Notes: a model not told the origin generated them from the sequence alone. DNA of 64,000 bases from Melastoma dodecandrum (GCA_029817715.1 JARUPY010000045.1:558001-622000); one strand, 5' to 3'; counted from the stretch's first letter, positions 27,291 to 40,039 are shown. Numbers and translations: made by a program.

Positions 27291-28593
27291 TATAAAAAAT
27301 GGGTTTTGCATTTCAAAAGTAGGGAAAGTATTTTTTTCTATATTTTTGTATTGATTGTATATTCTTACTGACGTGACATTATACATTACCAAATGTTATC
27401 CCTACGTCGATGCTTCAAATGACGACATTGAAAACAATTGACTAAATTGCAGTTTTTTTTAGTGTTAGACGAAAGCTGTTGTTTGAAACATCGATTTTTT
27501 ATAAAGATGTTTGAAACATCGACTTTGGTCCGACATAAAAAAAATGTAAAAAGTTCATAAGTCTTCCAAATCGAAGTCGATATTTCAAACATGGTATTCG
27601 AGTATTTCTAAATTCGAAATTCTTTTTCGTAAATTTTTTTCTACACCAACGGGTACAATGATACTATATTTATCTTGACATTTTTTTCCCTAAACTAGCA
27701 CGCATTTAAGAACTAGGAGTTGATTATACATGCGACCAACTAAGTCATATGTGAATGAAGTGGGATTTTGAAGGGACAAAGGTGGGTGGGTGTACACAGG
27801 TGATCGATCATCAATCATTGTTTCTTTGTATCTATCTAAAGAAAATAATAATGATAATAAATTAGACTAATTCCCTAATCCCCACTATATATATCATTTT
27901 ATATAATTAATAAAAATGAGACGTGATGGGATTGGAAACTAAGATAAAAGTCAGGTGTTTGCAAATGTACGACCAATTTATGTGTCCATCACGTAAACCT
28001 GAAACCCCTTGCTTGGTATGCTTCCAGGAACTTGCTCATGCTCTTTTGCCCGTGGAAGTGACATTTCATTTCGTCCCTTGGCTCTATGTTGTCCGTCATC
28101 CTCGCCCCGCTACGACGTCATGTCATCGTTACGTGGTGCGGCCAGGCATGCGACACATTACATGAGCCCGTCTGGATATGTTCGTAGTAAGCCGCATTTT
28201 GATCTGATCAGCTTAATATATTGAAACACGGGGGAATTTCCCCGAAGGAAACGCCTTCGCGATGTTAGTTGGAGGAACAGAGTTGACTTTCGATGGTCAA
28301 TCGTGCATTCACTAGAAAACTCAATGTTTGTTTCATTTTGAGAAATACATAATGAGAAATGGTGGAAAAGAGCGTAAACAGCGTCTCTCTGCATTCCATC
28401 CCACAGAGTAACACCTCATTGGGTTTTAATAAAGTGTAGTAATAAATTTCTTGAAAGACAAATGCATGATAGTGCTCGAGTGTACATGGTTCTGCTCATT
28501 ACATCGCTTCCCTTTCCATTAAGTGACTTCTCCTCTTTTTGGTCTCCCCCAAATGATTAGTGAATAGGACCACACCAATTTACACCAATTCAC
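27291..28593. other. Intergenic, AT-rich, no gene recognised
   Basis: Short frames occur on both strands, but none carries a family motif. The stretch 27840-27925 is a low-complexity AT-rich run. Confidence 0.4.
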
Positions 28594-31500
28594 CATGACG
28601 GAGAGGGATCTGCTGGACCTCCGTGCTCTCCTTCTGCCGAATGTCATGTCTCCCGTGAGCAGATCGAGCGTGTTTTTCGCTGTCACTCATTACATCGCTT
28701 CCCTCATTACATTTTTTATTATGTGTATGGATTGGTTGCATTGTCCTGAGCCTTTTTAGGCGAGTTATGACGAATGGATCTACTGCTCGTAGGTCATTTT
28801 GAGTTTTTTTTTTCTGCTATATTGGAAAGAGAAATGCTTCATATTTTTGCTTTTGTGGTGTATTACCATGTGTCGACATTGGAACCAACAAAAACTGCAT
28901 TGACAGTGGCTGATTTGAAGAGGATAGAAGAACAAGTTAAGATGGCCCATTTGATCCTACTGCTCTTGGCAATGTTGCGAATTCTAAATGCAGTTTATTC
29001 CCTTCATTGTTCTTTGATAACTTAAAGTTTGTGTGATACCCATTGGCACAAAATGGATTACCCTTTTCAGTTAAAGCAATGCCCACTCTGTCGACGGACT
29101 GAACTGCCTTAAAACCAACCTACTCTATTTACACAATCTGTTGATTGTTGCGAGGCTTGTTAACTTATAACAATTGATTGAAAACATAGTTGTGCATTTT
29201 CTGGCTTTGCGCAGGTGTTAATTTCAAAGATAGCAGGATATGCCCTGATTGTATATACCCCCGCCGTGGTCTTGTTTGCCAAAACTATAGCGGCTTAGAC
29301 GTCCTAGAGGGATGTTTCCCAGCTCTGAAGATCGAGGAGAAATGATGTCTATGGTCCTTGTTTTTTTTATTTACCCGTGAATGCTATCGCTTTTCATGTC
29401 TTTTGTTGTTGGGGTTTTCAATGCCTAATATTCCTGTGGATTGCAGTGTTTGCTTACTTATGTTAGAATCATAACCATATTTTAGATTGGGGACTTTACC
29501 ATTAGGGAAGGTACTTTCCAAGTATCCATAAGTTTTTCTAGAGAAATTAGGGTATCTTCTTCTGCATAGGGACAGGACAGTGCAAACCTTGAGAAAGATC
29601 CACATAAATCTAGCAACCATTAGAAAGCTCCTTAGATATCTAATAAAAAATTAAATAAACAAATTAAACATGCTCCATGAAAGACCCTCTCGTTTCTCTC
29701 TAAGAAAGGAACTACAGACACAAAGAAAAGAGGTCAGGCTGCCAAACAGGATTTGCCGGCACCCTCTGCTTTAGTAAAATTCGAGCAAAAACAGCAGACG
29801 AAGAATTTTTTCACCCAAAATAGTGTCAAGTATGTAAGTTAGATGTTCTGACATCACTCATAAAGCTCCGTTGTCCGTGTAATAGCAACTAATCTCATGA
29901 AATCTAAAAACAAATATAATATTCGTAGTACTATTAACTAATCTCTCTTTTGCAGTTTTCCGTCAAAGTCACCAATGCATGGAAATAATTTAATGTACCC
30001 AATCTTGAGGTACTTCTTTCGATAGATACAATTAAAGAAAGTATCAGTGGACTCAAATGATTTAAAAAATTAGTGAATGCGAACATTTTTTTGCCATGAA
30101 ATTCTGTTGATGCAACTATTCGTTGCTGCACATATAAATCTTTTTCCAAGCTGCCATGTCATGCTGTGCTAAAGTGTTACTCTGTCAGAAGTTTGGTTGA
30201 GATGTCATGAAAACATGAACTCCTGGGGCATACATGATCGTTGTCACAAGTGGAAGTAGAATATTGAGTCTCGGCGATCTGGGGATTCAAGGAATTGGAA
30301 TTGATATTGGGTGCCGCTGCTGGAATAAACCCTCAAAGGGTGAGATCATGGCATTTTTTTCTCATCTTATCCAATTTTTCGGTTACTAAGACAGGTTAAT
30401 ACTTATTTTATTCTTCATAATTTGGCTCCAAATTTGGGTCGACTTTGTGAAGTGTGTGGACCTAATATTTACCATTTCCTAGCCATTTTTCTTGAGTAAA
30501 ATCTTATGAGTTTGCCTGCACCCAATATCTTATGGAAAAAGGCTTTTCAAAGCAATACTGAGAAAGACCGCTTTGGTGCTTCGCTTCTTGACAATTTCAG
30601 CTTCTTGACAAATTATCTTTCATTTGCAACTTTTCTTTTTCATGTCGTTTTAAGTATAATGTTGCTCGTCTTGAACATCTCGGCATTGTTTCACAAATGT
30701 TTTTCATTTGTAATCTGCAATTCCAGGCACCTCCAGTGATGATTGATGTTGGTACTAATAATGAGAAACTACTGAAAGACCCATTACGTGAGTTACAATT
30801 GGTGGGCAATGCTTGTTGATTGTAGTGGTGAAAATTGCGTCTTTAAATATGTATATTTGTATATCTTCTATATGCAAATTTATTTCGAGTATGCTCTTGG
30901 CTAGCGAGACGTATGAGAGCAACTGTTCGTATACGTGTGACATTAACCTTACAAATATTTGCAGAGAAGATATTTCCTGATCTTGAAGCCGTATATTTTG
31001 TAGCTGTGCCCTGGCTTATACTTATCAAGTGATATGCAAACTTGCAAATCAACTACTTGAAGGGAATATATTGTTATTTAAGTTAAACGTAATGAGAAGA
31101 TTTTTCAGCTATATCAAATGACACAATAATGGTAGATCATAACAATAATGAATTTTCATTTTCAAATATTTGCTATACACTTGCTGATAAATTAGAGTGA
31201 CAATTCTTCTAATTTGTTTTGTATGACCACAGTTAGAGTAAGTCGTGTGTCTTTGATGGATAATTACCTCATTCAAAAGGTAAGGATAAAAAAACAGTTG
31301 TAGAAGTTGTGAGTATCATGTACATAACTTCATCCTCAGTCATTGAGCATGTTGTAAGAGGGATTTCTCTTGTTCCTGTATTTCTATCATTGGTTCTCTG
31401 GTAGAATCTTGCATGCCATTAAAACTGTATCGCCATTCCTGGAGTAGGCAGGTTTTTGCTTCGTTTTACAGAACTAGGATTGCAAGAAAAACGCCTAGAA

Positions 31501-31745
31501 GGTGATGATTATATTTCTGTTATTGATGAATTCATGGAAGCTGTGTTCACTCGCTGGCCTAATGTGATTGTACACAGGTCACATGCTTGAACTTGTTTGA
31601 AAAATAATAATTTGAGTCAGTGGTTTTTACTTGGATGAACTAATTCATATTTGCAAGCAGTTTGAAGATTTCCAAAGTAAGTGGGCCTTCAAGTTATTGC
31701 GGCATTATCGCAACACCTACAGAATGTTTAATGATGATGTCAAGG
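28594..31745 (+). pseudogene. NAD-dependent malic enzyme pseudogene, intron-bearing
   Basis: Collinear fragments of an NAD-malic enzyme lie on the plus strand, separated by intron-like gaps. 28594-28640: MTERDLLDLRALLLPNVMSP. About 28908-28975: ADLKRIEEQ, then in another phase DGPFDPTALG. About 29215-29345: AGYALIVYTPAV, then shifted VCQNYSGL and EDRGEMMSMV-type codons. About 30233-30345: MIVVTSGSRILSLGDLGIQ, then AAAGINPQ with a short deletion between. About 30728-30790: PPVMIDVGTNNEKLLKDPL. About 31460-31578: LGLQEKRLEGDDYISVIDE. About 31660-31745: QFEDFQSKWAFKLL and YRMFNDDV. The intact enzyme would decarboxylate malate in mitochondria. Stops, frameshifts, small deletions and loss of the C-terminal half show it is dead. 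The retained introns mean it arose by DNA duplication, not retroposition. Confidence 0.82.
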
Positions 31746-32671
31746 TAAGACATTTCTCTGGTCCCAATGGAGTATTTTGGGTACATATATGATCCTTCGT
31801 TGTTATGAAGAGATATTATCTTGTGATCTTGAGAGTAATGGTTCTTTCCTCCCAAACCGAGACAGAAGGAAGCTAATAGGAATCAATACATACCCGAGTT
31901 TCTTCATTTGAAAAAATCTGGACTCTTGATAAAACAAACAGGCATTGAGGGCTGTTATTTATTTTTCATTTGAAGGCTAGATTAGGAATATAATCCGGTA
32001 AGGGATCCACTGCCTGATGGGAAGTGAATGAGAATAGATTCTTCCGTTAGTGCATCATTTGTTGCACTACAACAATGAAATTCGTACATAGATTGACACT
32101 TGTATTTTAAGTGTGCTCGTAGAATGTTACTGATCACAATAAAAACGAAAAGAAAAGTACATTCCCTGTTACCACATGCTTAAAACGGGAATGCCTCCTT
32201 TTTTCATCTAAATTTAGTTTAACTTGGATTAAAAATAAAGAATACCAATATTTCAGATGACTATTGATCCATGTCACCACACATTAGTCTTTAGAATTTT
32301 TAACTGATTTTGGTTTAAGGATGAAGAATCTATATATTTGTTGCAACAATGATTATGAGATCATAATACTGACAGCTACCATACTCAGAAAACATTTTCT
32401 GTTGTGGTTAAAATATGGGAATTTGTTTTTGAAGATAATTATTTTGCCAATCCGTCATTCAAACATCTAGCATTGTCATCCAAATTTACGGACGCTTCCT
32501 TGGACTTTCCTCCATCTAATGGCTCTTCTGCATTTGTAGAATTTCTATTTATCATTTTAGTCATTACTAATAAGATCTACTCCAATTATGGTCACCAGAG
32601 ACATTCATGTAAAAAAGCATGTCGTAAAATATCTAGTTTATAGGTTACGTTTCCTTATGCGAATTTAGTGG
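31746..32671. other. Intergenic, no gene recognised
   Basis: This lies between the malic enzyme remnant and the Athila element. The later malic enzyme exons would be expected here but I cannot see them. Only short uninformative frames are present. Confidence 0.4.
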
Positions 32672-32676
32672 AGGGA
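32672..32676. repeat. Target site duplication AGGGA (left)
   Basis: AGGGA directly precedes the TG of the left LTR and recurs exactly at 43264-43268 after the right LTR. Confidence 0.9.
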
Positions 32677-33834
32677 TGATAACTCTATGAAAGTAGAGTT
32701 ATTTAGGGCAACTTCCTACTTAGATTTTGTTAGATTAATGAAATATTGTGTTTATTGCGTAATATTCCTAGTTATTTCACATTATTCCCGAGAAATAGAT
32801 TACTGCCGAGTTTTCTGGTTTATTTCAGGATAAATATGAAGAAAAGGGGACCTCGGCGTAATTATGAAGACTTCGTGCAGAGGGAAGATCTTTGGTTGCT
32901 CTTGCAAAACCTAAAGCTACGATGGGGGGAAATTAGAAGATTTTCTTTCCTTATTTTCTAAAGATTCTCTAGGTTTATGGGGATTATAAAAACATTTTTT
33001 TACCTAGAGGAGACGAAGGGCAACCACAGAGAGCCGTCGACAGAGACTTTGGGAGTTTTTCTTTTAGTTTTCTTTATGTCGTTTTCATTGTCTACGATGG
33101 ATTTGATATTTTCGTTTATTTCGGTTATGAACTAATTTTCTTTGCCTAGGGTTAAGATGGATCTTGACGATTAGTCAAGAGTCTATCTCTTTTGACACAC
33201 TTGAATGATTTTGGGTTGATTATTCCTGTTCGTTCTTAATGCTTTCTTATTGCCTGATCACCAATAGGATTGAATAGTGAATTTAGGTGAACTCGGAAGG
33301 GGAATCCTAGATTAAGCACGGGGAGAGGAATAACTTAGGGTAAACTTAGTCGGAAGACGGGTTTATTAACGAGCGGGATAGGAATATACCCAATCGTCCT
33401 AGGTAATCGAATTGGAATTGATTCTTAAGGGGCACTCGATAGTTAATCTACCTAGGAATAGAGTGATTACTATTTACAGAGTTGTACGTTCTTATGACCT
33501 CGGGAGGGGCGTAGGAAGATAACCGAATTCCAGATTATCAACCAGATCATTTTAAGCTTGTTGATTGAGATATGACTTGCGATTAATTGTCCGGTGAAAT
33601 CGTCGCCCTAGGTGCTTTTCTCATTGGAATTTTAATTCAGTTTACTTACTCGTTTTCTTTAGCTTTGCATTTAGTTAGATTATTTCTCAACTCGTTTAGT
33701 TGGATAATAGAGATTGGTTAATTTGATAATTGGAAGAAATTCAGATCAGTCCTCGTGGGAACGATATCTTACTTACACTTTATTACTTGTACGATCGCGT
33801 GCACTTGCGTGGTGAATACGTTTTCGACGTGACA
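32677..33834 (+). repeat. 5' LTR of the Athila element
   Basis: Begins TGATAACTCTATGAAAGTAG and ends TTTTCGACGTGACA. Nearly identical to 42104-43263. Confidence 0.95.
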
Positions 33835-33840
33835 AGTTTT

Positions 33841-33858
33841 TGGCGCCGTTGCCGGGGA
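33841..33858 (+). other. Primer-binding site of the Athila element
   Basis: TGGCGCCGTTGCCGGGGA lies six bases after the 5' LTR. This sequence is common just inside the LTR of Athila-class elements, where it is taken to pair with a tRNA 3' end (tRNA-Asp from memory). Confidence 0.8.
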
Positions 33859-33937
33859 CTGTTTTCTAGATTTTCAGCCAATATTATTTTTAATCAGATC
33901 TTTATTAATTCAGCTTTAATCTTGATTTTCGATTTAC

Positions 33938-35773
33938 TTGCAGGAAAAATTTCAACATTGTATACGCAGTAGGGAATTGGTTCCTTTTGATCCCGAAATA
34001 GAAAGAACCTTTCGGTTACGACTAAGAGAGCAAAAGGAAGCCACACGCCGACAAACAATGGAGAACAACAATCAAGACGTTAAACCGAGAATCATGCGGG
34101 ATTATGCCCAGCCCCATGTGCATGAACGCTCTAGCATAGTGAAGCCGACCATCCAAGCCAACACATTTGAAATCAAACCGGCGGTTATCACCATGCTACA
34201 AAATTCGAGTTTCGGAGGATCTCCATCGGAGGATCCACATGGGCACATCACCAACTTTCTGGAAATTTGCGACACTTTTCGATATAATGGAGTGTCGAGC
34301 GAGGCCATTCGGATGAGACTCTTCCCATTCTCGTTGAGGGACAAAGCACGAACATGGCTCTACTCTTTGCCAGAAGGGTCCATCACAAACTGGGAAGAGA
34401 TGTCTGGAAAATTCCTATCAAAGTATTTCCCACCTAGCAAGACTATCAAGATGCGGAATGACATCACTTCGTTTCGACAACATGGAACAGAGTCACTTTA
34501 TGAGGCGTGGGAGAGATTTAAGGAATTTTTACGAGTGTGCCCACACCACGAGATACCTCAATGGATGCTGGTACAAATTTTTTATGATGGATTAACTGAT
34601 GCACTTCGTTCAACGATTGATGCAGCTGCAGGGGGAACAATATTAAACAAGCAGCCGGAGGAAGCAATGGAGCTATTCGAGCAGATGGCTAATAACGGTC
34701 ATGGAGTATCGCGTGCCCGAGGGGTAGCTGGAGTACATTCAATTGATGAAGTTGCTGCCCTCAATGCTAAAGTGGATGCGTTAACTCGGGAGCTAAATGC
34801 ATTAAAGGGTCCTAGTCATCCCATTTATTATCCGTGTGAGAGGTGTGGAGAAAATCATGCTCCTGGTCAATGTTTTACTGGTGCCGAGTCAGCCAACTAC
34901 TTGGGAGCCAACTCGAGGAACAACCCCTTTTCGAACACTTACAATCCGGGATGGAGGAACCACCCGAATTTCTCGTGGGGAAATCAACAATCGGTGAAAC
35001 CAACTCCTCCACCAGGGGCTCATCAACAAAAGCCACAACCGCAAGAGAAAATGTCAGGTATTGAAGAACTATTAGTCAAATATATTTCTAAAACCGACAC
35101 TCTTTTGCAGAACCAATCGGCTTCACTTCGGAGTTTAGAAGCCCAAGTCAGACAATTGGCACAAGCAATCAATAATCGACCTCAAGGCACTCTTCCGAGC
35201 AATACTGAGGTGAATCCAAGGAATGACGGGAATGCACAAGTGCAAGCTATCACTTTACGGAATGGGAGAACACTTCCTGAAGCCTCAAAGTTCAAGCACG
35301 ATGTTGCAACTACACCAGAAGTTACGCACAAAGGGAATGAACCTTCTGCTCACCCTAGCCAACAACTTTCTCAACCAAAAGAAGGTATGGAAAATGCTTC
35401 TAATGGAAAAGATAAACTCGTATCTCCACCTCTTCCTTTTCCACAGCGAGCTAGAAAGCAGAATGATGAGAAGGATTTCCTTAAATTCTTAGAAGTCTTT
35501 AAAAAGCTACACATCAACATACCTTTTGCTGAAGCGTTGGAGAAGATGCCGAGCTACGTTAAATTCATGAAAGATATATTATCTAAAAAGAGACGTCTCG
35601 GTGAGTTTGAGACTGTTGCTTTAACTGAAGAATGTAGTGCTATTTTGCAGAAAAAGTTACCTCCAAAGCTGAAAGATCCAGGTAGTTTCACTATACCCTG
35701 TTCTATTGGTTCAAATTTTAGCGGTAAGGCATTGTGTGATCTTGGAGCGAGTGTTAATTTAATGCATTTATGA
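33938..35773 (+). CDS. Athila gag and protease N-terminus, ending at an in-frame stop
   Basis: A 611-codon frame. The retrotransposon gag domain covers about residues 80-240 (KARTWLYSLPEGSITNWEEM, KFLSKYFPPSKT). A CERCGENHAPGQC zinc-knuckle variant follows at about residue 302, then a Pro/Gln-rich linker. The protease active-site motif CDLGASVNLMHL is at the very end. TGA at 35771-35773 stops the frame just after the catalytic DLGA. Translation continues in the same phase in the downstream pol frame. The stop is most simply a nonsense mutation of a Ser codon (TCA to TGA), since related elements read on through an L-S-I-F-type segment. Confidence 0.9.
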   Translation: MQEKFQHCIRSRELVPFDPEIERTFRLRLREQKEATRRQTMENNNQDVKPRIMRDYAQPHVHERSSIVKPTIQANTFEIKPAVITMLQNSSFGGSPSEDPHGHITNFLEICDTFRYNGVSSEAIRMRLFPFSLRDKARTWLYSLPEGSITNWEEMSGKFLSKYFPPSKTIKMRNDITSFRQHGTESLYEAWERFKEFLRVCPHHEIPQWMLVQIFYDGLTDALRSTIDAAAGGTILNKQPEEAMELFEQMANNGHGVSRARGVAGVHSIDEVAALNAKVDALTRELNALKGPSHPIYYPCERCGENHAPGQCFTGAESANYLGANSRNNPFSNTYNPGWRNHPNFSWGNQQSVKPTPPPGAHQQKPQPQEKMSGIEELLVKYISKTDTLLQNQSASLRSLEAQVRQLAQAINNRPQGTLPSNTEVNPRNDGNAQVQAITLRNGRTLPEASKFKHDVATTPEVTHKGNEPSAHPSQQLSQPKEGMENASNGKDKLVSPPLPFPQRARKQNDEKDFLKFLEVFKKLHINIPFAEALEKMPSYVKFMKDILSKKRRLGEFETVALTEECSAILQKKLPPKLKDPGSFTIPCSIGSNFSGKALCDLGASVNLMHL

Positions 35774-35785
35774 ATATTTTACGAA

Positions 35786-38700
35786 TTGGTTTTGGGGGAA
35801 GTAAAACTTATATCAGTCACGTTGCAATTAGCCGACCGATCTCTTGCTTTTCCAAGGGGAATCATTGAGGATATTTTGGTTAAGGTAGATAAATTTGTTT
35901 TTCCCGCGGATTTTATCGTGCTTGATTTTGAAGAGGACCGTGAAATACCAATCATCCTTGGAAGACCATTCCTAGCCACAGGTAGGACTTTAATTGATGT
36001 CCAAAAGGGTGAGTTAACCATGAGGGTTAATAACGAGGAGGTAACATTTAATATTCTTCGTGCAATGAAATGTCCGAATGAACCCGATGATTGTTTTTCT
36101 ATTGACATCATTGACAGGATAACAGCCGAAGAAGTTACTATTTTGAAGACGACCGATGTGCTTGAGCTAACATTAACTTCTGAGGAAGCAACTACCGATG
36201 AAGAAACTAAGGAAATGATCAGTTGGATAAAGTGCAAATCTTATATACCTAGAGATCTGAGAGCTTTCGATCCATTGGAGATGCCAGAAAAGACCATCAA
36301 ACCATCCATCATAGAAGCACCAGAATTAGAGCTCAAAACCTTACCCACCCACTTGAGGTATTCATTTCTCCAAAACGCAAATCAACTCCCTGTGATTATT
36401 TCTGCAGAATTGACGGAGTTGCAGGAGGAGAAATTACTTCGAATCTTGAGGGATCACAAGAAGGCGATAGGATGGACTATTGCAGATATCAGAGGAATCA
36501 GCCCAGCAATTTGCATGCATAAAATCCTCCTGGAGGAAGATCACAAACCTTCGATAGAGAATCAACGGAGGTTAAACCCAAACATGAAGGAGGTTGTAAA
36601 GAAGGAGATCATCAAGTGGCTCGATGCAGGTATCATCTATCCTATTTCTGATAGCTCGTGGGTTAGTCCTATACAGTGTGTTCCCAAGAAAGGCGGAATG
36701 ACAGTTGTGACAAATGAGAAGAATGAACTCATCCCTACTCGCACTGTCACGGGATGGAGGGTGTGTATGGACTACCGAAAGTTGAACAAAGCAACTAGAA
36801 AAGATCACTACCCGCTTCCATTCATCGACCAGATGTTGGACAGATTGGCAGGTAAGGAGTATTATTGTTTTCTCGATGGTTATTCAGGATATAATCAGAT
36901 TGCCATTGCACCAGAAGATCAGGAGAAAACGACTTTCACATGTCCATACGGTACGTTCGCCTTTCGTAGAATGCCATTTGGATTGTGTAATGCACCTGCT
37001 ACATTCCAACGATGCATGACATCCATTTTCACTGACATGGTAGAACGATATTTAGAAATTTTTATGGATGACTTTTCCGTCTTTGGTGACTCATTTGATA
37101 ATTGCCTGCATAATCTTGCAAGTGTACTCGAACGTTGTGAGAAGACTAATCTAATCCTAAATTGGGAAAAGTGTCACTTTATGGTTCGAGAAGGTATTGT
37201 CCTTGGTCACAGGGTGTCGAGCAAGGGCATTGAAGTCGACAGAGCAAAGATTGAAACCATCGAAAAGTTATCCCCACCAACATCGGTAAGAGCTATCCGA
37301 AGTTTTCTTGGTCATGCTGGCTTTTACAGGCGATTCATTAAGGATTTCTCCAAGATATCGAAACCATTATGCAATCTTTTGGAGAAAGAGATACCTTTTA
37401 ACTTCGACAAAGCATGCATGGAAGCATTTACAACATTGAAAGAGAGGTTAGTCACAGCACCTATCATTGTAGTGCCTGAGTGGACGTTACCTTTTGAATT
37501 GATGTGCGATGCGAGTGATTATGCCTTAGGAGCAGTGCTTGGGCAACGTAAGAATAAAGTTTTTCATGTGATTTACTATGCTAGTAGAACTTTGGACGAT
37601 GCACAGGTAAATTACACGACCACTGAAAAGGAGCTACTAGCTGTCGTATTTGCTTTCGATAAATTTCGATCTTACCTTGTGGGTTCGAAAGTCATAGTTT
37701 TCACAGATCACGCCGCGATCAAGTACTTGATTGGGAAAAAGGATGCAAAACCACGATTGATAAGATGGGTTCTCTTACTACAAGAATTCGATCTCGAAAT
37801 CAAGGACAGAAAAGGAACAGAGAATCAAGTAGCTGATCACTTGTCAAGGTTAGATGGTCAAAGCGACACCAAGCTCAACCAGGTAGCTATAAATGAATCT
37901 TTTCCTGATGAACAGTTGCTCTCGGTGAGTCACACGCAAGTTCCGTGGTATGCAGATTTTGTTAATTTTCTTGTTTCGAATTTCATGCCCACTGAATTGA
38001 ATGCGCAACAAAAGAAGAAGTTTTTACATGATGTTAAGAATTATGTGTGGGATGAACCATTCTTGTTTAAGCAATGTGCAGATCAGGTTCTTAGAAGATG
38101 CATACCTGAAGGAGAATGGGACCAAATTCTATGGCAATGTCATTCATCACCTTACGGCGGACATTTTGGAGGAGATAAAACAGCTGCTCGAATTTTACAA
38201 TCAGGTTTCTATTGGCCTTCTTTATTTAAAGATGCTTACAATTTTGTTGCTAAATGTGACAGATGCCAACGAACGGGAAACATATCAAGGCGACATGAAA
38301 TGCCCTTAAACAACATTCTGGAGGTGGAAATTTTCGACGTTTGGGGTATTGATTTTATGGGACCATTTGTTTCGTCTTTCAAAAATCGTTATATTTTAAT
38401 GGCTGTGGATTACGTATCTAAATGGGTTGAAGCGAAAGCTTTGCCCACTAACGAGGCTAAAACAGTGGTTAAGTTTTTAAAGAAGCAGGTGTTTACAAGG
38501 TTCGGTACCCCAAGAGCAATCATTAGCGATGGAGGATCTCACTTTTGCAATAAACAAGTCGCCAATTTGTTAAACAAGTGTGGAATAAATCACAAGGTTG
38601 CTCTAGCATACCATCCTCAGACTAGTGGGCAAGTGGAAGTATCAAATCGAGAAATTAAGAGAATTCTCGAGAAAACAGTAAACACATCACGGAAGGATTG

Positions 38701-39229
38701 GGCACTGAAGCTTGAGGACGCACTGTGGGCTTATCGGACAGCGTACAAAACGCCAATTGGAATGTCTCCGTTTAAGCTAGTTTATGGGAAAGCATGTCAC
38801 TTGCCGGTGGAATTGGAGCACAAAGCATTCTGGGCGATTAAGAAATTGAATTTTGATCTCGAGAAGGCTGGAGAGAAGAGGTTGCTCCAATTGAACGAAC
38901 TTGATGAATTTCGGCTTCAAGCATATGAAAACGCAAGGATCTATAAGGAGAAGACGAAACAGTGGCATGATAAGAAGATCATTGAGCGGAAATTTGAGCC
39001 TGGACAACAAGTATTGCTATTCAATTCCAGACTAAGGTTATTCCCAGGAAAACTCAAATCACGGTGGTCTGGACCATTTCAGGTAGTTCAGGTATTCCCC
39101 TATGGTGCCGTAGAAATACGAAATCCAAGTTCAGAGCATACATTCAAGGTCAATGGACAGAGGCTGAAACACTATTGGGGAGGAAACGTTGAAAGGGTAG
39201 TTGCCGCGGCAACATTAAGAGACACGTGA
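35786..39229 (+). CDS. Athila pol: protease C-terminus, RT, RNase H, integrase
   Basis: A 1147-codon frame in the same phase as the gag frame; the annotated ATG is simply the first after the stop. Protease end: [22 protein letters not shown] about 36760-37300: [20 protein letters not shown] and catalytic [10 protein letters not shown]. RNase H about 37500-37850: [41 protein letters not shown]. Integrase about 38130-38900: zinc finger H-x-H with CDRCQ, catalytic [17 protein letters not shown] and [10 protein letters not shown] (D, D, E all present). The C-terminus ([18 protein letters not shown]) has no clear chromodomain, which fits Athila. No internal stop interrupts it. Confidence 0.95.
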   Translation: MVLGEVKLISVTLQLADRSLAFPRGIIEDILVKVDKFVFPADFIVLDFEEDREIPIILGRPFLATGRTLIDVQKGELTMRVNNEEVTFNILRAMKCPNEPDDCFSIDIIDRITAEEVTILKTTDVLELTLTSEEATTDEETKEMISWIKCKSYIPRDLRAFDPLEMPEKTIKPSIIEAPELELKTLPTHLRYSFLQNANQLPVIISAELTELQEEKLLRILRDHKKAIGWTIADIRGISPAICMHKILLEEDHKPSIENQRRLNPNMKEVVKKEIIKWLDAGIIYPISDSSWVSPIQCVPKKGGMTVVTNEKNELIPTRTVTGWRVCMDYRKLNKATRKDHYPLPFIDQMLDRLAGKEYYCFLDGYSGYNQIAIAPEDQEKTTFTCPYGTFAFRRMPFGLCNAPATFQRCMTSIFTDMVERYLEIFMDDFSVFGDSFDNCLHNLASVLERCEKTNLILNWEKCHFMVREGIVLGHRVSSKGIEVDRAKIETIEKLSPPTSVRAIRSFLGHAGFYRRFIKDFSKISKPLCNLLEKEIPFNFDKACMEAFTTLKERLVTAPIIVVPEWTLPFELMCDASDYALGAVLGQRKNKVFHVIYYASRTLDDAQVNYTTTEKELLAVVFAFDKFRSYLVGSKVIVFTDHAAIKYLIGKKDAKPRLIRWVLLLQEFDLEIKDRKGTENQVADHLSRLDGQSDTKLNQVAINESFPDEQLLSVSHTQVPWYADFVNFLVSNFMPTELNAQQKKKFLHDVKNYVWDEPFLFKQCADQVLRRCIPEGEWDQILWQCHSSPYGGHFGGDKTAARILQSGFYWPSLFKDAYNFVAKCDRCQRTGNISRRHEMPLNNILEVEIFDVWGIDFMGPFVSSFKNRYILMAVDYVSKWVEAKALPTNEAKTVVKFLKKQVFTRFGTPRAIISDGGSHFCNKQVANLLNKCGINHKVALAYHPQTSGQVEVSNREIKRILEKTVNTSRKDWALKLEDALWAYRTAYKTPIGMSPFKLVYGKACHLPVELEHKAFWAIKKLNFDLEKAGEKRLLQLNELDEFRLQAYENARIYKEKTKQWHDKKIIERKFEPGQQVLLFNSRLRLFPGKLKSRWSGPFQVVQVFPYGAVEIRNPSSEHTFKVNGQRLKHYWGGNVERVVAAATLRDT

Positions 39230-40039
39230 TGAATATCAAGAGTCGAGCCGTAGACTATAAACCAAGCGCTTCTTGGGAGGCAACCCAAGTTATTTTCTTT
39301 TAATTGTTTTTATTTCTTTTGTTTTATTAGGTGAAAAGGTAGCGGGGGACGCAAGAGCAAGCAGCAAGATCGTGCAACTGCAGGAAAATCTCGTGCAGCT
39401 GCACCGCTTGGACCTCCAAAGCACAGAAACTCTGTGCAGCTGCACCAAAATCTAGTGCAGCTGCACCATGCGGACCCAGAATGCACAGAAACTTTGTGCA
39501 GCTGCACGAAAATCCTGTGCAGCTGCACCGCTCGGAAGACAAAATTCACAGAGACTTGGTGCAGTTGCACGAAAATCTCGTGCAGCTGCACCGAAATTAT
39601 AAAATTAAAAAAAAAAAAAAAAACACAAAATAATAAAACGAATTTGGGCATTTGACTCGACAAACCCTAATCGTTGTTTTTCTTGTGACAGGGAGAAGCA
39701 ACCGCCGTCGCCGTTACCCACGCCATCGCCCTCACGTTTGGCCGCCGCTGCCGACGCCGTCACCCTCCCAAGTAGCCGCCGTCGCCATCTCGAGTCACAG
39801 ACGAACCGCCGCTGCCGCCCACCAAAGTTGCCGACGCCGTCCGCCACTCCGGCACACTCTCCGAACCAGGTATTTGACTATTTCTTTTAGGAGGAGATTG
39901 GGGGTTAGTTCTAGCCATACACCCACCACTCATAGCTCGAGGTTCGGATACCACGCTTTCCTTTGATCCATTCTTGGTGTGAAAGTGTCTTGTGCAAATT
40001 AATTTGTGAACGTGCTAATTGTGTGCCACTCCGTAAGTT
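39230..40039 (+). other. Athila spacer between pol and the third frame
   Basis: It holds the palindrome-bearing tandem array (39372-39591), a poly-A run near 39607-39622 and a GC-rich CCGCCG/GCC stretch (39690-39860). Frames on both strands here are by-products of the repeats. I see no gene. Confidence 0.6.
39372..39591. repeat. 62-bp tandem array of paired GTGCAGCTGCAC palindromes
   Basis: Perfect 12-bp palindromes GTGCAGCTGCAC start at 39393, 39434, 39455, 39496, 39517 and 39580, with imperfect copies at 39372 and 39559. They form four pairs, each with two sites 21 bp apart, repeating every 62-63 bp. Confidence 0.92.

Noticed and set aside
27923..28224. Plus-strand frames of 71-80 codons
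   Set aside because: No family motif, signal peptide or splice partners; ordinary length for chance frames in this composition.
39372..39591. CRISPR-like array
   Set aside because: Regular repeats, but the spacers are themselves repeats, the context is a plant retrotransposon, and no cas genes exist.
39273..39655. Cys-rich frames on both strands in the Athila spacer
   Set aside because: They come from translating GTGCAGCTGCAC repeats (CSCT or QLH units) and are not conserved peptides.
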